Of a stretch of DNA of 64,000 nt, positions 43,321-52,008 are shown in pieces. The notes under the pieces are model-generated. The model was not told the origin of the DNA. It did no database searches and saw only the letters and a program-made list of their open reading frames with translations. The translations under genes and the position numbers were made by a program. The DNA is from Paenibacillus sp. FSL R5-0912 (GTDB lineage: Bacteria; Bacillota; Bacilli; Paenibacillales; Paenibacillaceae). Position 1 is the stretch's first letter. Each line of letters starts with the position of its first letter. The stretch lies in the NCBI RefSeq assembly GCF_000758605.1, contig NZ_CP009282.1, positions 4,898,001 through 4,962,000 on the forward strand, read 5' to 3'.

Positions 43321-43962
43321 TTATAAAAGCGAGACCAGCTGTTGTCCGAACTGAAGCTTCCCGCCCCGCTTGCGGCAAACCTCCAGGTTAACGTTCGGCT
43401 CAGGAAGAGCGGGATCATGCAGCAGAGAAAGACTGAACAGCTCACTAGCTTCATTAAAACGTTCCTGAGAAGCTCTGATGCAGCCAAGCGCATTATAAAT
43501 CATCGCCTTCAGCTTCGCTTCACGGATGAGGCCGAGCATATGATTCAGATGCCCCCATGCCGTCTCCCCTTCACCCTCCTGCAGATTAGCCATGGCCAGA
43601 TACAGCCGGGCAGCCAGACTGTCCGGATGCCGTGCAGTGACTTCCTTGAACTGCTCAATACATTTGCGGTACATAAGCAGCTTATAATACCCCTGACCCC
43701 TGACAAAAGCATCCATAGCAAGCTCTGGCGCTTCCTCCTCAGGGATTTCCTGCTCCGGCTGTGGCTGAAAATCTGCCTGATCGCGGAACTGGCTAAGCTT
43801 CTCAGCAAAGGCCAGCCATTCATCCATTACATCATCGCTGATCCTGTGGAGCATATTATATTTGGATAAAAGGTCGTTGCGGCGGGCACCCTCCGCAGTA
43901 GGATAGTCAGCACTGATCTCCTGCAGCATCTTGTTCATCTCAGCAAATAAATGTTGAAACAC
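43321..43962 (-). CDS. TPR-repeat protein
   Basis: 213 residues from a GTG at 43962 with AAGGGTGGG nine bases upstream; an ATG 54 bp further upstream is possible but has no ribosome site. Helical throughout: an N-terminal coiled region (LFAEMNKMLQEIS..LLSKYNMLHRISDDVMDEWLAFAEKLSQF), an acidic Pro/Glu linker, then tetratricopeptide-like pairs (GQGYYKLLMYRKCIEQFKEVTARHPDSLAARLYLAMANLQEGEG; IYNALGCIRASQERFNEASELFSLSLLHDPALPEPNVNL). Such proteins act as adaptors. Position between panD and dinG does not show its partner. Confidence 0.8.
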   Translation of the reverse strand: MFQHLFAEMNKMLQEISADYPTAEGARRNDLLSKYNMLHRISDDVMDEWLAFAEKLSQFRDQADFQPQPEQEIPEEEAPELAMDAFVRGQGYYKLLMYRKCIEQFKEVTARHPDSLAARLYLAMANLQEGEGETAWGHLNHMLGLIREAKLKAMIYNALGCIRASQERFNEASELFSLSLLHDPALPEPNVNLEVCRKRGGKLQFGQQLVSLL

Positions 43963-44076
43963 CGGACATCCCACCCTTACTGATAATGAAGTCAGCTTAA
44001 GCTTGCCTGACTTCATTTTTCACAAGTCGGGGTGTCTTCATCCCTGCCATTGATTACATGGCTCAAACAGCGGGAT

Positions 44077-44460
44077 TTAGGCAATCGTCGCGTGAATCTC
44101 ATGATCCGCCAGCTTCACCGGCTGATTGTCGGCATCTACAAATACAACAGTCGGCTTATGGTCCGCCAATTCTTCGGATGACAGCATCGCGTAGGAAATG
44201 ATGATAACGGTATCCCCCGGCTGCACGAGGCGAGCGGCTGCACCGTTCAGACAAATAACGCCGCTGCCGCGCGGGCCCGGGATTACATAGGTTTCCAGCC
44301 GGGAACCATTGTTGTTATCCACGATTTGCACTTTCTCGTTCTCCAGCAAATCCGCGGCTTCCATCAGATTCTCATCTATGGTAATGCTGCCGACATAATT
44401 CAAATTGGCTTCGGTGACGGTAGCACGGTGAATTTTGGATTTCATCATATGTCTAAACAA
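44077..44460 (-). CDS. panD: Aspartate 1-decarboxylase precursor
   Basis: 127 residues from a TTG start at 44460: AAGGAGG stands 9 bases upstream, and the resulting N-terminus ([15 protein letters not shown]) aligns with the MYRTMM.. start I recall for B. subtilis PanD, also 127 residues. The self-cleavage site Gly-Ser is in [11 protein letters not shown] (Ser 25 region gives the pyruvoyl group), with catalytic Tyr/Arg in [27 protein letters not shown]. It makes beta-alanine for pantothenate. The start overlaps the panC stop by 8 bp. Confidence 0.95.
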   Translation of the reverse strand: MFRHMMKSKIHRATVTEANLNYVGSITIDENLMEAADLLENEKVQIVDNNNGSRLETYVIPGPRGSGVICLNGAAARLVQPGDTVIIISYAMLSSEELADHKPTVVFVDADNQPVKLADHEIHATIA

Positions 44461-45343
44461 GAGCGTGAGCCTCCTTGGGAATAAATACATTATTGTCGAT
44501 CAGGCGGGTTCTGCCAAATTTCACAGCAAGTGCCATAATCACCTCTCCGCCGGCAGCACTCAGCTTACTGCCGCCTTCCAGGCTCTCCAGATCCGGGAAA
44601 GTCAGGATTTCCGCGTAATCGATGACCGCAAGCGGGGATTCAGCAATAACCGAAACCAGCATCTCCCGCGCCTCATTCACTGTTCTCACCTTGCCGTCTT
44701 CCAATGCCTGGCGGACTTCGCGCAGGGAACGGGACAACACCAGTGCCTGTCTGCGTTCTTCAGCGCTCAGATATACATTGCGTGAACTGAGAGCCAGTCC
44801 GTCTTCTTCCCGCACGATCGGGCAGGCGATAATTTCAACATTCATATTCAGGTCCGCTACCATCCGGCGGAGAACAGCTACCTGCTGGGCATCCTTCAAC
44901 CCGAAGAAGGCATAATCCGGCTGTACAATATTGAACAGCTTGCTGACCACCGTAGTCACTCCGTCAAAATGTCCCGGACGCGAAGCTCCGCAGAGCTGTG
45001 TAGTAAGTGAAGATACCGATACTCCCGTGCGGATCGGCTGGGGATACATTTCCTCGACACTAGGTATAAATACAATATCCGCACCCTCGCGTTCAGCAAG
45101 CGCCAGATCACGCTGCTCATCGCGGGGATAGGAAGCGAAATCCTCATTAGGGCCAAACTGCAGCGGATTGACAAATATACTCATCACCACTGTGCCGCTC
45201 TTCTCACCTGCTGCGCGCAGCAGGCTGGCATGGCCTTCATGCAGATAACCCATGGTAGGTACAAAACCGACCGGCCCATGGCCGCCTTGACGCATATATT
45301 CCAGCGCTTCACGCATCTGTGCAATCGTTCTGACTACTCTCAT
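44453..45343 (-). CDS. panC: Pantothenate synthetase
   Basis: 296 residues from the ATG at 45343 (AAAGGAG, 9-base spacing). Motifs: [19 protein letters not shown] (HIGH-type nucleotide site, near 30), [77 protein letters not shown] (KMSKS equivalent). Joins pantoate and beta-alanine using ATP. The panB stop lies 1 bp before its start codon; panD overlaps its end. Confidence 0.97.
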   Translation of the reverse strand: MRVVRTIAQMREALEYMRQGGHGPVGFVPTMGYLHEGHASLLRAAGEKSGTVVMSIFVNPLQFGPNEDFASYPRDEQRDLALAEREGADIVFIPSVEEMYPQPIRTGVSVSSLTTQLCGASRPGHFDGVTTVVSKLFNIVQPDYAFFGLKDAQQVAVLRRMVADLNMNVEIIACPIVREEDGLALSSRNVYLSAEERRQALVLSRSLREVRQALEDGKVRTVNEAREMLVSVIAESPLAVIDYAEILTFPDLESLEGGSKLSAAGGEVIMALAVKFGRTRLIDNNVFIPKEAHALV

Positions 45344-45344
45344 C

Positions 45345-46211
45345 TTATTTCGCTCCTTTGCCGGTACCGCCGTATAGGGATTCCAGTACCGTTTCATCCG
45401 CATTAAACACATGTTCCTCTGCCGGGAAGGAGCGGTCTTTCACTTCCCGTACATAGCTGCTGATGCCTTCACGGATCAGACTGCCGACATCGGCATAGGT
45501 TTTGACAAACCGTTTCTCCCGGTAAGGGGAGGCATAGCGCAGCACATCATGGAAGACCAGGACCTGACCGTCACAATAGCGGCCAGCGCCAATACCGATG
45601 GTCGGAATACTGATTGCTTTGGAGATGGCTGCGGCCACTTCTTCCGTCACCAGTTCAAGCACGATACCGAAGGCTCCGGCAGCTTCAAGCGCCTTCGCTT
45701 CATCGATCAGCCGCTGTGCATCCTTGGCATCCTTGCCCTGGATCCGGTAGCCGCCGATCATATTCACCGATTGCGGAGTCAAGCCGATATGTCCGAGAAC
45801 AGGCACGCCGGCGGCAACTACAGCGGAGACCGCATTGCAGATTTCAAGGCCGCCTTCCATTTTGACGGCATGGGCCTGGCCTTCCTGCATCAGCCTGCGC
45901 ACCCCGCGCAAGGTCTCATCCACACTTCCGTGATAGGTCATAAAAGGCATATCCGCGATGATAAATGTGTTCTGCGCCCCGCGCTTCACCGAACGGGTAT
46001 GGTAGACCATATCGTCTATGGTAACCGGCAGGGTGGTATCGTAACCAAGCACGACATTCCCGAGCGAGTCGCCTACCAGAATCAGGTCGACACCTGCCTC
46101 CTCGGCGAGCAGGGCTGATGGATAGTCATAAGCGGTCAGCATGCTCAGCGGCACACCTTCCGTTTTCATTTTTTTCATTTTGATAATATTCAGCGGATGT
46201 TTCTCAGCCAT
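45345..46211 (-). CDS. panB: 3-methyl-2-oxobutanoate hydroxymethyltransferase
   Basis: 288 residues, TIM-barrel. Mg and substrate residues in SMLTAYDYPSALLAEEAGVDLILVGDSLGNVVLGYDTTLPVTIDDM (20-65), VKMEGG (near 112), GHIGLTPQSVNMIGGYRIQGKD, LELVTEEVAAAISKAISIPTIGIGAGRYCDGQVLVFHD. It hydroxymethylates ketoisovalerate with methylene-THF, the first step toward pantothenate. It heads panBCD and is preceded by a structured leader with an intrinsic terminator. Confidence 0.97.
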   Translation of the reverse strand: MAEKHPLNIIKMKKMKTEGVPLSMLTAYDYPSALLAEEAGVDLILVGDSLGNVVLGYDTTLPVTIDDMVYHTRSVKRGAQNTFIIADMPFMTYHGSVDETLRGVRRLMQEGQAHAVKMEGGLEICNAVSAVVAAGVPVLGHIGLTPQSVNMIGGYRIQGKDAKDAQRLIDEAKALEAAGAFGIVLELVTEEVAAAISKAISIPTIGIGAGRYCDGQVLVFHDVLRYASPYREKRFVKTYADVGSLIREGISSYVREVKDRSFPAEEHVFNADETVLESLYGGTGKGAK

Positions 46212-46472
46212 TAGCTCTCATTCCCCTTTTCCATAAAATACGCGTTACCGCGCAAACAAAAAAACCTTTTAGCATGGTCCGCTAAAAAGGTCCGAAGGGC
46301 AAAAAAGAGTCACTCGCGATCGTCCCTTCTGTCTCGGTCCTTACGGCTCAGAGCAGAATCCAACGTAACCGTTACATACAGTTATGAAGGTAAATCCGGT
46401 AAAACAATTCTATAAAAATTCAGTTGCTTAAGTACAGCTCGCCATAGCGATGCCGCCTCTGAGGCTATTATA
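46212..46472 (-). promoter_or_regulatory. panB promoter and structured leader, candidate attenuator
   Basis: An extended -10 (TGTTATAAT; TATAAT core at 46467-46472) starts a leader of about 250 nt. Within it: a hairpin AACTG/CGGTT near 46385; a stem TTCTG/CAGAA (46327-46358) enclosing CTC/GAG and a CC-GTAA-GG tetraloop; a stem GAAGGG/CCCTTC (46324-46299) that shares its GAA with the previous stem and so excludes it; and an intrinsic terminator CCTTTTTAGC/GCTAAAAGG plus T7 (46258-46290), 47 bp before the panB ATG. It lacks the T-box core and known Bacillus riboswitch signatures. Part may simply terminate birA; the mutually exclusive stems favour regulation. Confidence 0.6.
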
Positions 46473-46530
46473 ACAAAATCTGCAGACAATTACACCTAAA
46501 AATATGACATAAGGCGGCATGTCTTGACGC

Positions 46531-47331
46531 TCAGATCATTTCGATTTCCCCTGACAGCACGCTGGTAATCTCACCTGCGCTATTGCGCAGCCGCAGTCCT
46601 CCGTTGTCATCCAGACCAACGGCCGTGGCTTCGGTGCGGCCTTGCGGCGTATTCACACACACCTTGCGGCCCAGCGTAACCGACATCGACTCCCAGAGCT
46701 CCCGAATAGGCCGGAAGCCCTGCTCTATGTATTGAATGTACAGAAATTCGAGCTCAGCCAGCACCGCTTCCGCAAGCCTAGTACGGTCAACGGGAATGCC
46801 GCCCCCTTCAATCAGCAGGGAGGTTCCCACCTCCTGCAGTTCAGAAGGGTAATCTTCACGGGTCAAATTAACGGCAATGCCGATTCCGGCGATACAGTAA
46901 TGAAGGCCGCCTTCCCTAAGTGAGGATTCAAGCAGAATGCCGCAAATTTTGCGTCCGCCGGCCAGCAGATCATTAGGCCACTTGATGCCGGCAGGAACCC
47001 CGGTAACCTCACGGATCGCCGTGCAGACAGCTACACCTGCCAGCAGAGTCAGCTGCGGGGTCAGGGACAGCGGGAGATTCGGACGCAGCACCAGGCTCAT
47101 CCAGATTCCCTTGCCGCGCGGGGAATGCCACTTGCGGCCCATTCTGCCCCGGCCGCCGGTCTGCTCCTCGGCCATAATCGCGGTGCCCTCAGGGGCACCG
47201 TTCTCGGCCAGCTTCTTGGCCTCCTCTTGTGTAGACGCCACCGAATCCATCCGTACGATTTCGCCAGGCCAGCTTGAAACAAAGGTCTCCCGCTTCATAT
47301 GGCCGGACGGCAGCGTATCATCACTCTTCAT
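46531..47331 (-). CDS. birA: Biotin-protein ligase without DNA-binding domain
   Basis: 266 residues from the ATG at 47331 (AAAGGATGG upstream). Catalytic core: MDSVASTQEEAKKLAENGAPEGTAIMAEEQTGGRGRMGRKWHSPRGKGIWMSLVLRP (biotin/AMP loop GGRGR), KWPNDLLAGGRKICGILLE, YCIAGIGIAVN, then the small C-terminal SH3-like domain. It attaches biotin to acetyl-CoA carboxylase and pyruvate carboxylase. B. subtilis BirA (about 325 residues) has an N-terminal winged helix that represses biotin genes; that domain is absent here. The gene overlaps the end of cca by 11 bp, as in a coupled operon. Confidence 0.93.
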   Translation of the reverse strand: MKSDDTLPSGHMKRETFVSSWPGEIVRMDSVASTQEEAKKLAENGAPEGTAIMAEEQTGGRGRMGRKWHSPRGKGIWMSLVLRPNLPLSLTPQLTLLAGVAVCTAIREVTGVPAGIKWPNDLLAGGRKICGILLESSLREGGLHYCIAGIGIAVNLTREDYPSELQEVGTSLLIEGGGIPVDRTRLAEAVLAELEFLYIQYIEQGFRPIRELWESMSVTLGRKVCVNTPQGRTEATAVGLDDNGGLRLRNSAGEITSVLSGEIEMI

Positions 47332-48769
47332 CTCTATCCATCCTTTGTGCTTCCTGCAGCAATAATTGTTTGTCATTCGCAGTGTCGCCGGCAGCTGCTG
47401 CCAGCAGCAGCTTGTTCAGCAGCACGCCAAGCCATGGCCCGGGCTGCTTCTGCAGCAATTCTGCCAGCTCGTGGCCCGTCACCGCCAGCTCCGCAAGACT
47501 GCGGAGCGGCATAGCTGCGGTCCAGGAGCGCAGAAGCCGGGCTTGTGTGCTGGCTGTGCCGGGGGCTGGCCGGGCAGGCGCATCGGCGGAGGGGCTGGCT
47601 TCGCCGGGGGCTGGCCGGGCAGGCGCATCGGCGGAGGGGCTGGCTTGGCCGGGGGCACGACTGGCTAGCGCCGCGCCCGCTAAGCCCTGCGCCAGATCCG
47701 GCGCAGGGACAGGCCCCGCGGCGGCATCCTCAGCCGCCGCAAGCAGTGTCAGCCACCCTTCGGCGGCTGACTGGCCATGGGCCAGCACGGCGGCGATCCA
47801 CCGCCGCCGCAGGCCTTCGGTGGCACCCGGAGCCTCCGGTGCCACCGAAGACAGCGCCGCGTCCCAGGCTTCGCGGACGCGCAGCACGGCGACGACGCTT
47901 ACCCGCGTCGTCCCCGGGAACGTCCATGCCCGCAGGAGCTCATCCGCCGCAGCGGCGGACGAGCCCAGGGCATGCAGCAGGAGCGCCCACCGCAGGCGGG
48001 CGTCCTGCAGGTTCTCCAGACCGGCTGTACGGGCGGCGGCTGCCGCCAGGTCATTGCCGGTCCACGGGAACGGCGCTTTGCCGCGCGGCAGCAGACCGCT
48101 GCGCAGCAGGAGGGCCAGCCCGCGCTGCGGATGCGGGCCCTCTACGATGCGCTCGACCTCCGCGCGCACCCGCTCCACAGCAATATGCGCCAGCTTATCC
48201 CGCTGGCGCATCAGGCCGCGCCACGTATTCTTGGCGATAGCGAAATCAAGAACGGAGGCGAAGCGCACACAGCGCAGCATCCGCAGCGCATCCTCGCCGA
48301 AGCGTTCCTCCGCCTGGCCCACACAGCGGATACGGCGGAGCTGCAGATCCCGCTCCCCGCCAAAGGGATCAATCAGCACACCATTAAGCCCGGTGCACAT
48401 GGCGTTGATCGTGAAATCGCGGCGGCGGAGGTCCTCCTTCACATCACTCACAAAAAAGACGTGCTCCGGACGGCGGTGATCGGCATAGCCGCTCTCCGTC
48501 CGGTACGTCGTAACTTCAAAGCTATAACCATTCTGCAGCACAGTTACCGTGCCATGAGCCAGCCCGGTAGGAACACAGCGCGGAAACAGGGCCATAACCG
48601 CCTCCGGCAGAGCAGAGGTGGTCAGATCCATGTCATGCACCGGTCTGCCCAGCAGTTCATCGCGCAGGCAGCCGCCCACGAAATAAGCTTCATGCCCGCC
48701 CGCCAGCAGACCGGTGATGACGGTGCCGGCGGCTTCCGCCATGCCGGATGATGCCATTGTCCATTCCAT
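47321..48769 (-). CDS. cca: CCA tRNA nucleotidyltransferase
   Basis: 482 residues from the ATG at 48769 (AAGGAG, 6-base spacing). Catalytic head with FVGGCLRDELLGRPVHDMDLTTSALP (GG and DxD), RRRDFTINAMCTGLNGVLIDPFGGERDLQLRRIRCVGQAEERFGEDALRMLRCVRFAS, typical of class II bacterial CCA-adding enzymes. It adds or repairs the 3' CCA of tRNAs. The C-terminal part is unusually Ala-rich and carries a 15-residue duplicated segment rich in Pro/Ala/Ser. Local GC content there is far above the neighbours. Order bshA-cca-birA matches B. subtilis. Confidence 0.94.
   Translation of the reverse strand: MEWTMASSGMAEAAGTVITGLLAGGHEAYFVGGCLRDELLGRPVHDMDLTTSALPEAVMALFPRCVPTGLAHGTVTVLQNGYSFEVTTYRTESGYADHRRPEHVFFVSDVKEDLRRRDFTINAMCTGLNGVLIDPFGGERDLQLRRIRCVGQAEERFGEDALRMLRCVRFASVLDFAIAKNTWRGLMRQRDKLAHIAVERVRAEVERIVEGPHPQRGLALLLRSGLLPRGKAPFPWTGNDLAAAAARTAGLENLQDARLRWALLLHALGSSAAAADELLRAWTFPGTTRVSVVAVLRVREAWDAALSSVAPEAPGATEGLRRRWIAAVLAHGQSAAEGWLTLLAAAEDAAAGPVPAPDLAQGLAGAALASRAPGQASPSADAPARPAPGEASPSADAPARPAPGTASTQARLLRSWTAAMPLRSLAELAVTGHELAELLQKQPGPWLGVLLNKLLLAAAAGDTANDKQLLLQEAQRMDRDEE
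47563..47652. repeat. 45-bp tandem duplication inside cca
   Basis: Two nearly identical 45-bp units (GGGCAGGCGCATCGGCGGAG within each) encode PAPGxASPSADAPAR twice. The reading frame is kept, and a third partial unit flanks it. Confidence 0.85.
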
Positions 48770-48779
48770 GCCCTGCTCC

Positions 48780-49937
48780 TTACCCCCGGATATGATCCAA
48801 TCCGAGTACCTTGCGTCCAAGCACGCGGTAATATATATCTTCATATTGATTCGTAATCATATCTCTGCTGAAATCATGACAGGCCCGTTGCAGACAGGCG
48901 CATCTGAAGCTTTCTGCCATCGCATCGTCCGAGAGCAGTTGAACCGCATAGTCAGCCATCGCCTGAGTATCTCCGACCGGCGCGAGGAATCCGGTTTTGC
49001 CATGCTGAATCAGCTCTGGAATCCCGCCGGTCTGGGACCCGATGGTCGGAACGCCGCAAGCCATCGCCTCCAGGGCAACGAGCCCGAAGCTCTCCTTCTC
49101 TGAAGGGAGCAGCAGCAGATCAGCCAGTGAAATCACCTGGGCAATTTCATCCTGCTTACCCAGAAACCGCACTTTGTCATCCAGGCCCATCTCGCTGATT
49201 TTGGCCTGGATCTTCGGCAGATCAGGCCCTTCCCCCACCAGAAGAAGACGTGAAGGCAGATGTTTATTCACCTTCGCGAATACATCCACCACATCACTTA
49301 CCCTTTTAACCGGACGGAAGTTGCTGATATGCATCAGGATTTTTTCATCCGGAGCAGCGAAGTCGCCGCGCAGGTCCGTTACATCACGGGGATAATACAC
49401 CCGTTTGTCCACGAAATTATAGGTCAGATCAATCTCCCGTGTAATATCAAGCGCCTTACGAGTCTCCTTGATGAGATCCTGGGAGACGGCAGTCACCGCG
49501 TCACTCTCGTTAATGCCCAGGCGGATCAGATCCTTCAGGGATTCATCCTGGCCCAGTACCGTAATATCCGTGCCGTGCAGGGTCGTAACCACTTTTATGT
49601 CGTTGCCCAGGATCTGCTTGGCCAGAAAAGCACAGACGGCATGCGGCACCGCATAATGCACATGGAACAGATCCAGCTTCTGCATCTTGGCTACCTGAGC
49701 CATCTTGGTCGCCAGCGCCAGATCATAAGGCGGGTAACGGAACACATAATAATCGTTAACCTCTACCTCATGATAAAATATATTTTTTTGAAACGTTCCC
49801 AGCCGGAACGGGATGCTGTGTGTAATAAAGTGGACCTCGTGGCCCTTCTCGGCCAAAAGCTTGCCCAGTTCAGTTGCCACTACGCCCGAGCCGCCAAGAG
49901 ACGGATAACAAGTGATGCCTATTTTAAGCCGGTCCAT
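48780..49937 (-). CDS. bshA: N-acetyl-alpha-D-glucosaminyl L-malate synthase (bacillithiol)
   Basis: 385 residues, GT4 glycosyltransferase. N-terminal: LKIGITCYPSLGGSGVVATELGKLLAEKGHEVHFITHSIPFRL; middle: HVHYAVPHAVCAFLAKQILG, TTLHGTDITVLGQD; C-terminal: HISNFRPVKRVSDVVDVF, and the E-x7-E motif PSEKESFGLVALEAMACGVPTIGSQTGGIPE. It joins GlcNAc from UDP-GlcNAc to malate, the first step of bacillithiol synthesis. cca starts 10 bp after its stop. bshB1 lies just upstream; bshC is not in the window. Confidence 0.96.
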   Translation of the reverse strand: MDRLKIGITCYPSLGGSGVVATELGKLLAEKGHEVHFITHSIPFRLGTFQKNIFYHEVEVNDYYVFRYPPYDLALATKMAQVAKMQKLDLFHVHYAVPHAVCAFLAKQILGNDIKVVTTLHGTDITVLGQDESLKDLIRLGINESDAVTAVSQDLIKETRKALDITREIDLTYNFVDKRVYYPRDVTDLRGDFAAPDEKILMHISNFRPVKRVSDVVDVFAKVNKHLPSRLLLVGEGPDLPKIQAKISEMGLDDKVRFLGKQDEIAQVISLADLLLLPSEKESFGLVALEAMACGVPTIGSQTGGIPELIQHGKTGFLAPVGDTQAMADYAVQLLSDDAMAESFRCACLQRACHDFSRDMITNQYEDIYYRVLGRKVLGLDHIRG

Positions 49938-50029
49938 AGCTCCGCCCCTTCATTTTACATCAATCTATTACTTCAAGTAATGACATGGATTTATTATAGT
50001 TGTTTTTCGGTCTTTTTCAAATCTGCGCC

Positions 50030-50734
50030 TTATTTACCGGCAACACGGAAGTAATCCACCGTATGCGGCACCTTGCTGGCGAACCCTTCTGCATAAGGAA
50101 TGAGCCTCCGCTGTCCGAGCAGCATATCTCTCGAACGGACGCGCTCGATATACCCTTCTGTCAAAGGGGTCTTCACAGCATCCTCACCAGGGAGTATGCC
50201 AAATTGCGACCGGTAGCAGGACAACGCCTGCTCTTTGAGCGGATATTGTTCCGATACATCGATAATCAGATCGGTACGGCCCAGATCGTTAATGAAGTAG
50301 AAATATAATTGCGGTTCAGGGATAGAAGGCATGTCCGGCATATACTTACGCAGCTTGGCGTTAAATACGGCTTCTTCCACCAGCTTGCTGCAGGCGATAT
50401 GATCCGGGTGCCTGTCCTCCCAGTAAGGGGCGAACACTATGGAAGGGGCATAGCGGCGGATTTCCGCAGTCACTGCCGCCAGATAGTGCTCTGTCATATA
50501 GAGCCCCCTGTCAGGAAGTCCCAGGTTCGTACGCACCGCAGCCCCCAACACGTCTGCAGCCTGCTGAGCCTCAAGTTTACGGAGCTCCACCGTACCGTTC
50601 GAAGACATTTCCGCCTGTGTCAGATCACACATCCCCACTTTGAAGCCGGCAGCCGTATGTTTGGCGATGGTTCCCGCCATGCCGATCTCCGCATCATCGG
50701 CATGAGCACCGAATACCAGAATGTCGAGTTTCAT
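50030..50734 (-). CDS. bshB1: N-acetylglucosaminyl-malate deacetylase (bacillithiol)
   Basis: 234 residues of the LmbE/PIG-L family. Zinc-binding AHADDAEIGMAGTIAKH near residue 10 and the distal His in YWEDRHPDHIACSKLVEEAVF (near 110). Removes the acetyl group from GlcNAc-malate before cysteine addition. Its start shares one base with the mgsA stop (TAATG type), so the genes are translationally linked, as in B. subtilis. A 92-bp gap separates it from bshA. Confidence 0.95.
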   Translation of the reverse strand: MKLDILVFGAHADDAEIGMAGTIAKHTAAGFKVGMCDLTQAEMSSNGTVELRKLEAQQAADVLGAAVRTNLGLPDRGLYMTEHYLAAVTAEIRRYAPSIVFAPYWEDRHPDHIACSKLVEEAVFNAKLRKYMPDMPSIPEPQLYFYFINDLGRTDLIIDVSEQYPLKEQALSCYRSQFGILPGEDAVKTPLTEGYIERVRSRDMLLGQRRLIPYAEGFASKVPHTVDYFRVAGK

Positions 50735-51156
50735 TATTCATCCACACCCGGTTTGTATTTATGTACCAGCTCGCGCCAGCCGAAATCTCCGCGGTCGATT
50801 GCCTTTACCAGAATTTCCGCTGTGGCAATATTGGTAGCCACCGGGATTCCATATACATCACACAGGCGGAGCAGCGCCGTGATATCCGGTTCATGCGGCT
50901 GTGCCATCAGCGGATCACGCAGGAAAATAATTAAATCAAGCTCATCCGTCGCCACCATGGAGCCAATCTGCTGATCTCCGCCCAGCGGGCCGGACATATA
51001 GCGGTGAATGACAAGTTTGGTTGCTTCCATAATCCGTTGTCCGGTCGTTCCGGTGGAATATAACTGATGCCCTTCAAATACATGCTCATAGGCGGTTACG
51101 AAATTCACCATCTCATCTTTTTTGCGGTCATGTGCGATAAATGCGATTTTTAACAT
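50734..51156 (-). CDS. mgsA: Methylglyoxal synthase
   Basis: 140 residues, the family length. [17 protein letters not shown] at the N-terminus (phosphate and catalytic region), [42 protein letters not shown] with the catalytic Asp, [20 protein letters not shown]. Converts dihydroxyacetone phosphate to methylglyoxal, relieving phosphate limitation. Methylglyoxal detoxification in Bacillales uses bacillithiol, so the neighbourhood with bshB1 and bshA is metabolically sensible. Confidence 0.97.
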   Translation of the reverse strand: MLKIAFIAHDRKKDEMVNFVTAYEHVFEGHQLYSTGTTGQRIMEATKLVIHRYMSGPLGGDQQIGSMVATDELDLIIFLRDPLMAQPHEPDITALLRLCDVYGIPVATNIATAEILVKAIDRGDFGWRELVHKYKPGVDE

Positions 51157-51171
51157 GTTGCTCTCCCCCGT

Positions 51172-51975
51172 CTATTCTATAAAATGCTCAAATCCGTAAA
51201 TCAAACCGGTATATCCCATCACCTTCTGGATTCCCATCTTGACTCCAGGCATATACCCGGCACGCTCGTATGAATCATGGCGGATCTTAAGCGACTGTCC
51301 AAACCCGCCGAACACCACTTCCTCCTGGGCAAAAACACCGGGAAGACGTACGCTATGAATCCGGAACCCGTTATAGTAACCGCCGCGCGCCCCCTCAATA
51401 ATCTCTTCTTCCCCAGGGTGCCCCTGGCGAAGCTCCTGCCGTGCCTCAGAGATCATCTCAGCCGTCTTAATGGCTGTTCCTGACGGCGCATCCAGCTTCT
51501 GGTCTCCATGATACTCGATTATTTCCAGGTGCGGGAAATATTTGGCAGCCTGAGCCGCAAATTTCATTAGAAGAATGGCTCCGATGGAGAAGTTCGGTGC
51601 AATGAGTCCACCGATTTCCTGATCCTGGCATTGCTTGTCCAGCTCGGCGATCTGTTCAGGCGTAAATCCTGTAGTCCCGATCACCGGACGAACGCCATAT
51701 TTAATAGCCAGGGCAGTATTGCTGTAGGCAGATTGCGGAATGGTAAAGTCCACCAGCACATCTGCAGCAGCTCCTGCAAGAGCTGCCTCCAGGTCCGAAG
51801 TAACCCGAACACCACTATCCTCAAGGCCAACCATCCGGCCGGCATCGCTGTCGCCCGCAGAGCGGTCGACAGCTGCAGCCAGCTCCAGTTCATCATCCTG
51901 CAGCACCAGCTTCACAACTTCTTTGCCCATTCTCCCTCCGGCTCCGGAGACAATAACCCTGATCTTGTCGCTCAA
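51172..51975 (-). CDS. dapB: 4-hydroxy-tetrahydrodipicolinate reductase
   Basis: 267 residues. NAD(P)-binding GAGGRMGKEVVKLVLQDDELELAAAVDR, VDFTIPQSAYSN, VIGTTGFTPEQI, APNFSIGAILLMKFAAQAA, and the signature EIIEYHGDQKLDAPSGTAIKTAEMI with catalytic His and Lys; C-terminal FGGFGQSLKIRHDSYERAGYMPGV. Makes tetrahydrodipicolinate for lysine, diaminopimelate and spore dipicolinate. The start is TTG, seven bases after GAGGAGG. mgsA follows after 15 bp. Confidence 0.97.
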   Translation of the reverse strand: MSDKIRVIVSGAGGRMGKEVVKLVLQDDELELAAAVDRSAGDSDAGRMVGLEDSGVRVTSDLEAALAGAAADVLVDFTIPQSAYSNTALAIKYGVRPVIGTTGFTPEQIAELDKQCQDQEIGGLIAPNFSIGAILLMKFAAQAAKYFPHLEIIEYHGDQKLDAPSGTAIKTAEMISEARQELRQGHPGEEEIIEGARGGYYNGFRIHSVRLPGVFAQEEVVFGGFGQSLKIRHDSYERAGYMPGVKMGIQKVMGYTGLIYGFEHFIE

Positions 51976-52008
51976 ATGAATTCCTCCTCGCTTTCCCTGG
52001 CTCTGATA

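Noticed and set aside
46212-46472. panB leader as a T-box, THF riboswitch or pan motif
   Set aside because: The T-box core (GGTGG-ACCGCG) is absent, the segment GAAGGGACGATCGCG only loosely resembles it, and conserved THF or pan-motif sequences are not found. Kept as an unassigned leader.
47274-48479. 401-codon open frame on the plus strand
   Set aside because: Antisense to cca and birA, Ser/Arg/Ala-rich shadow; cca is clearly the real gene.
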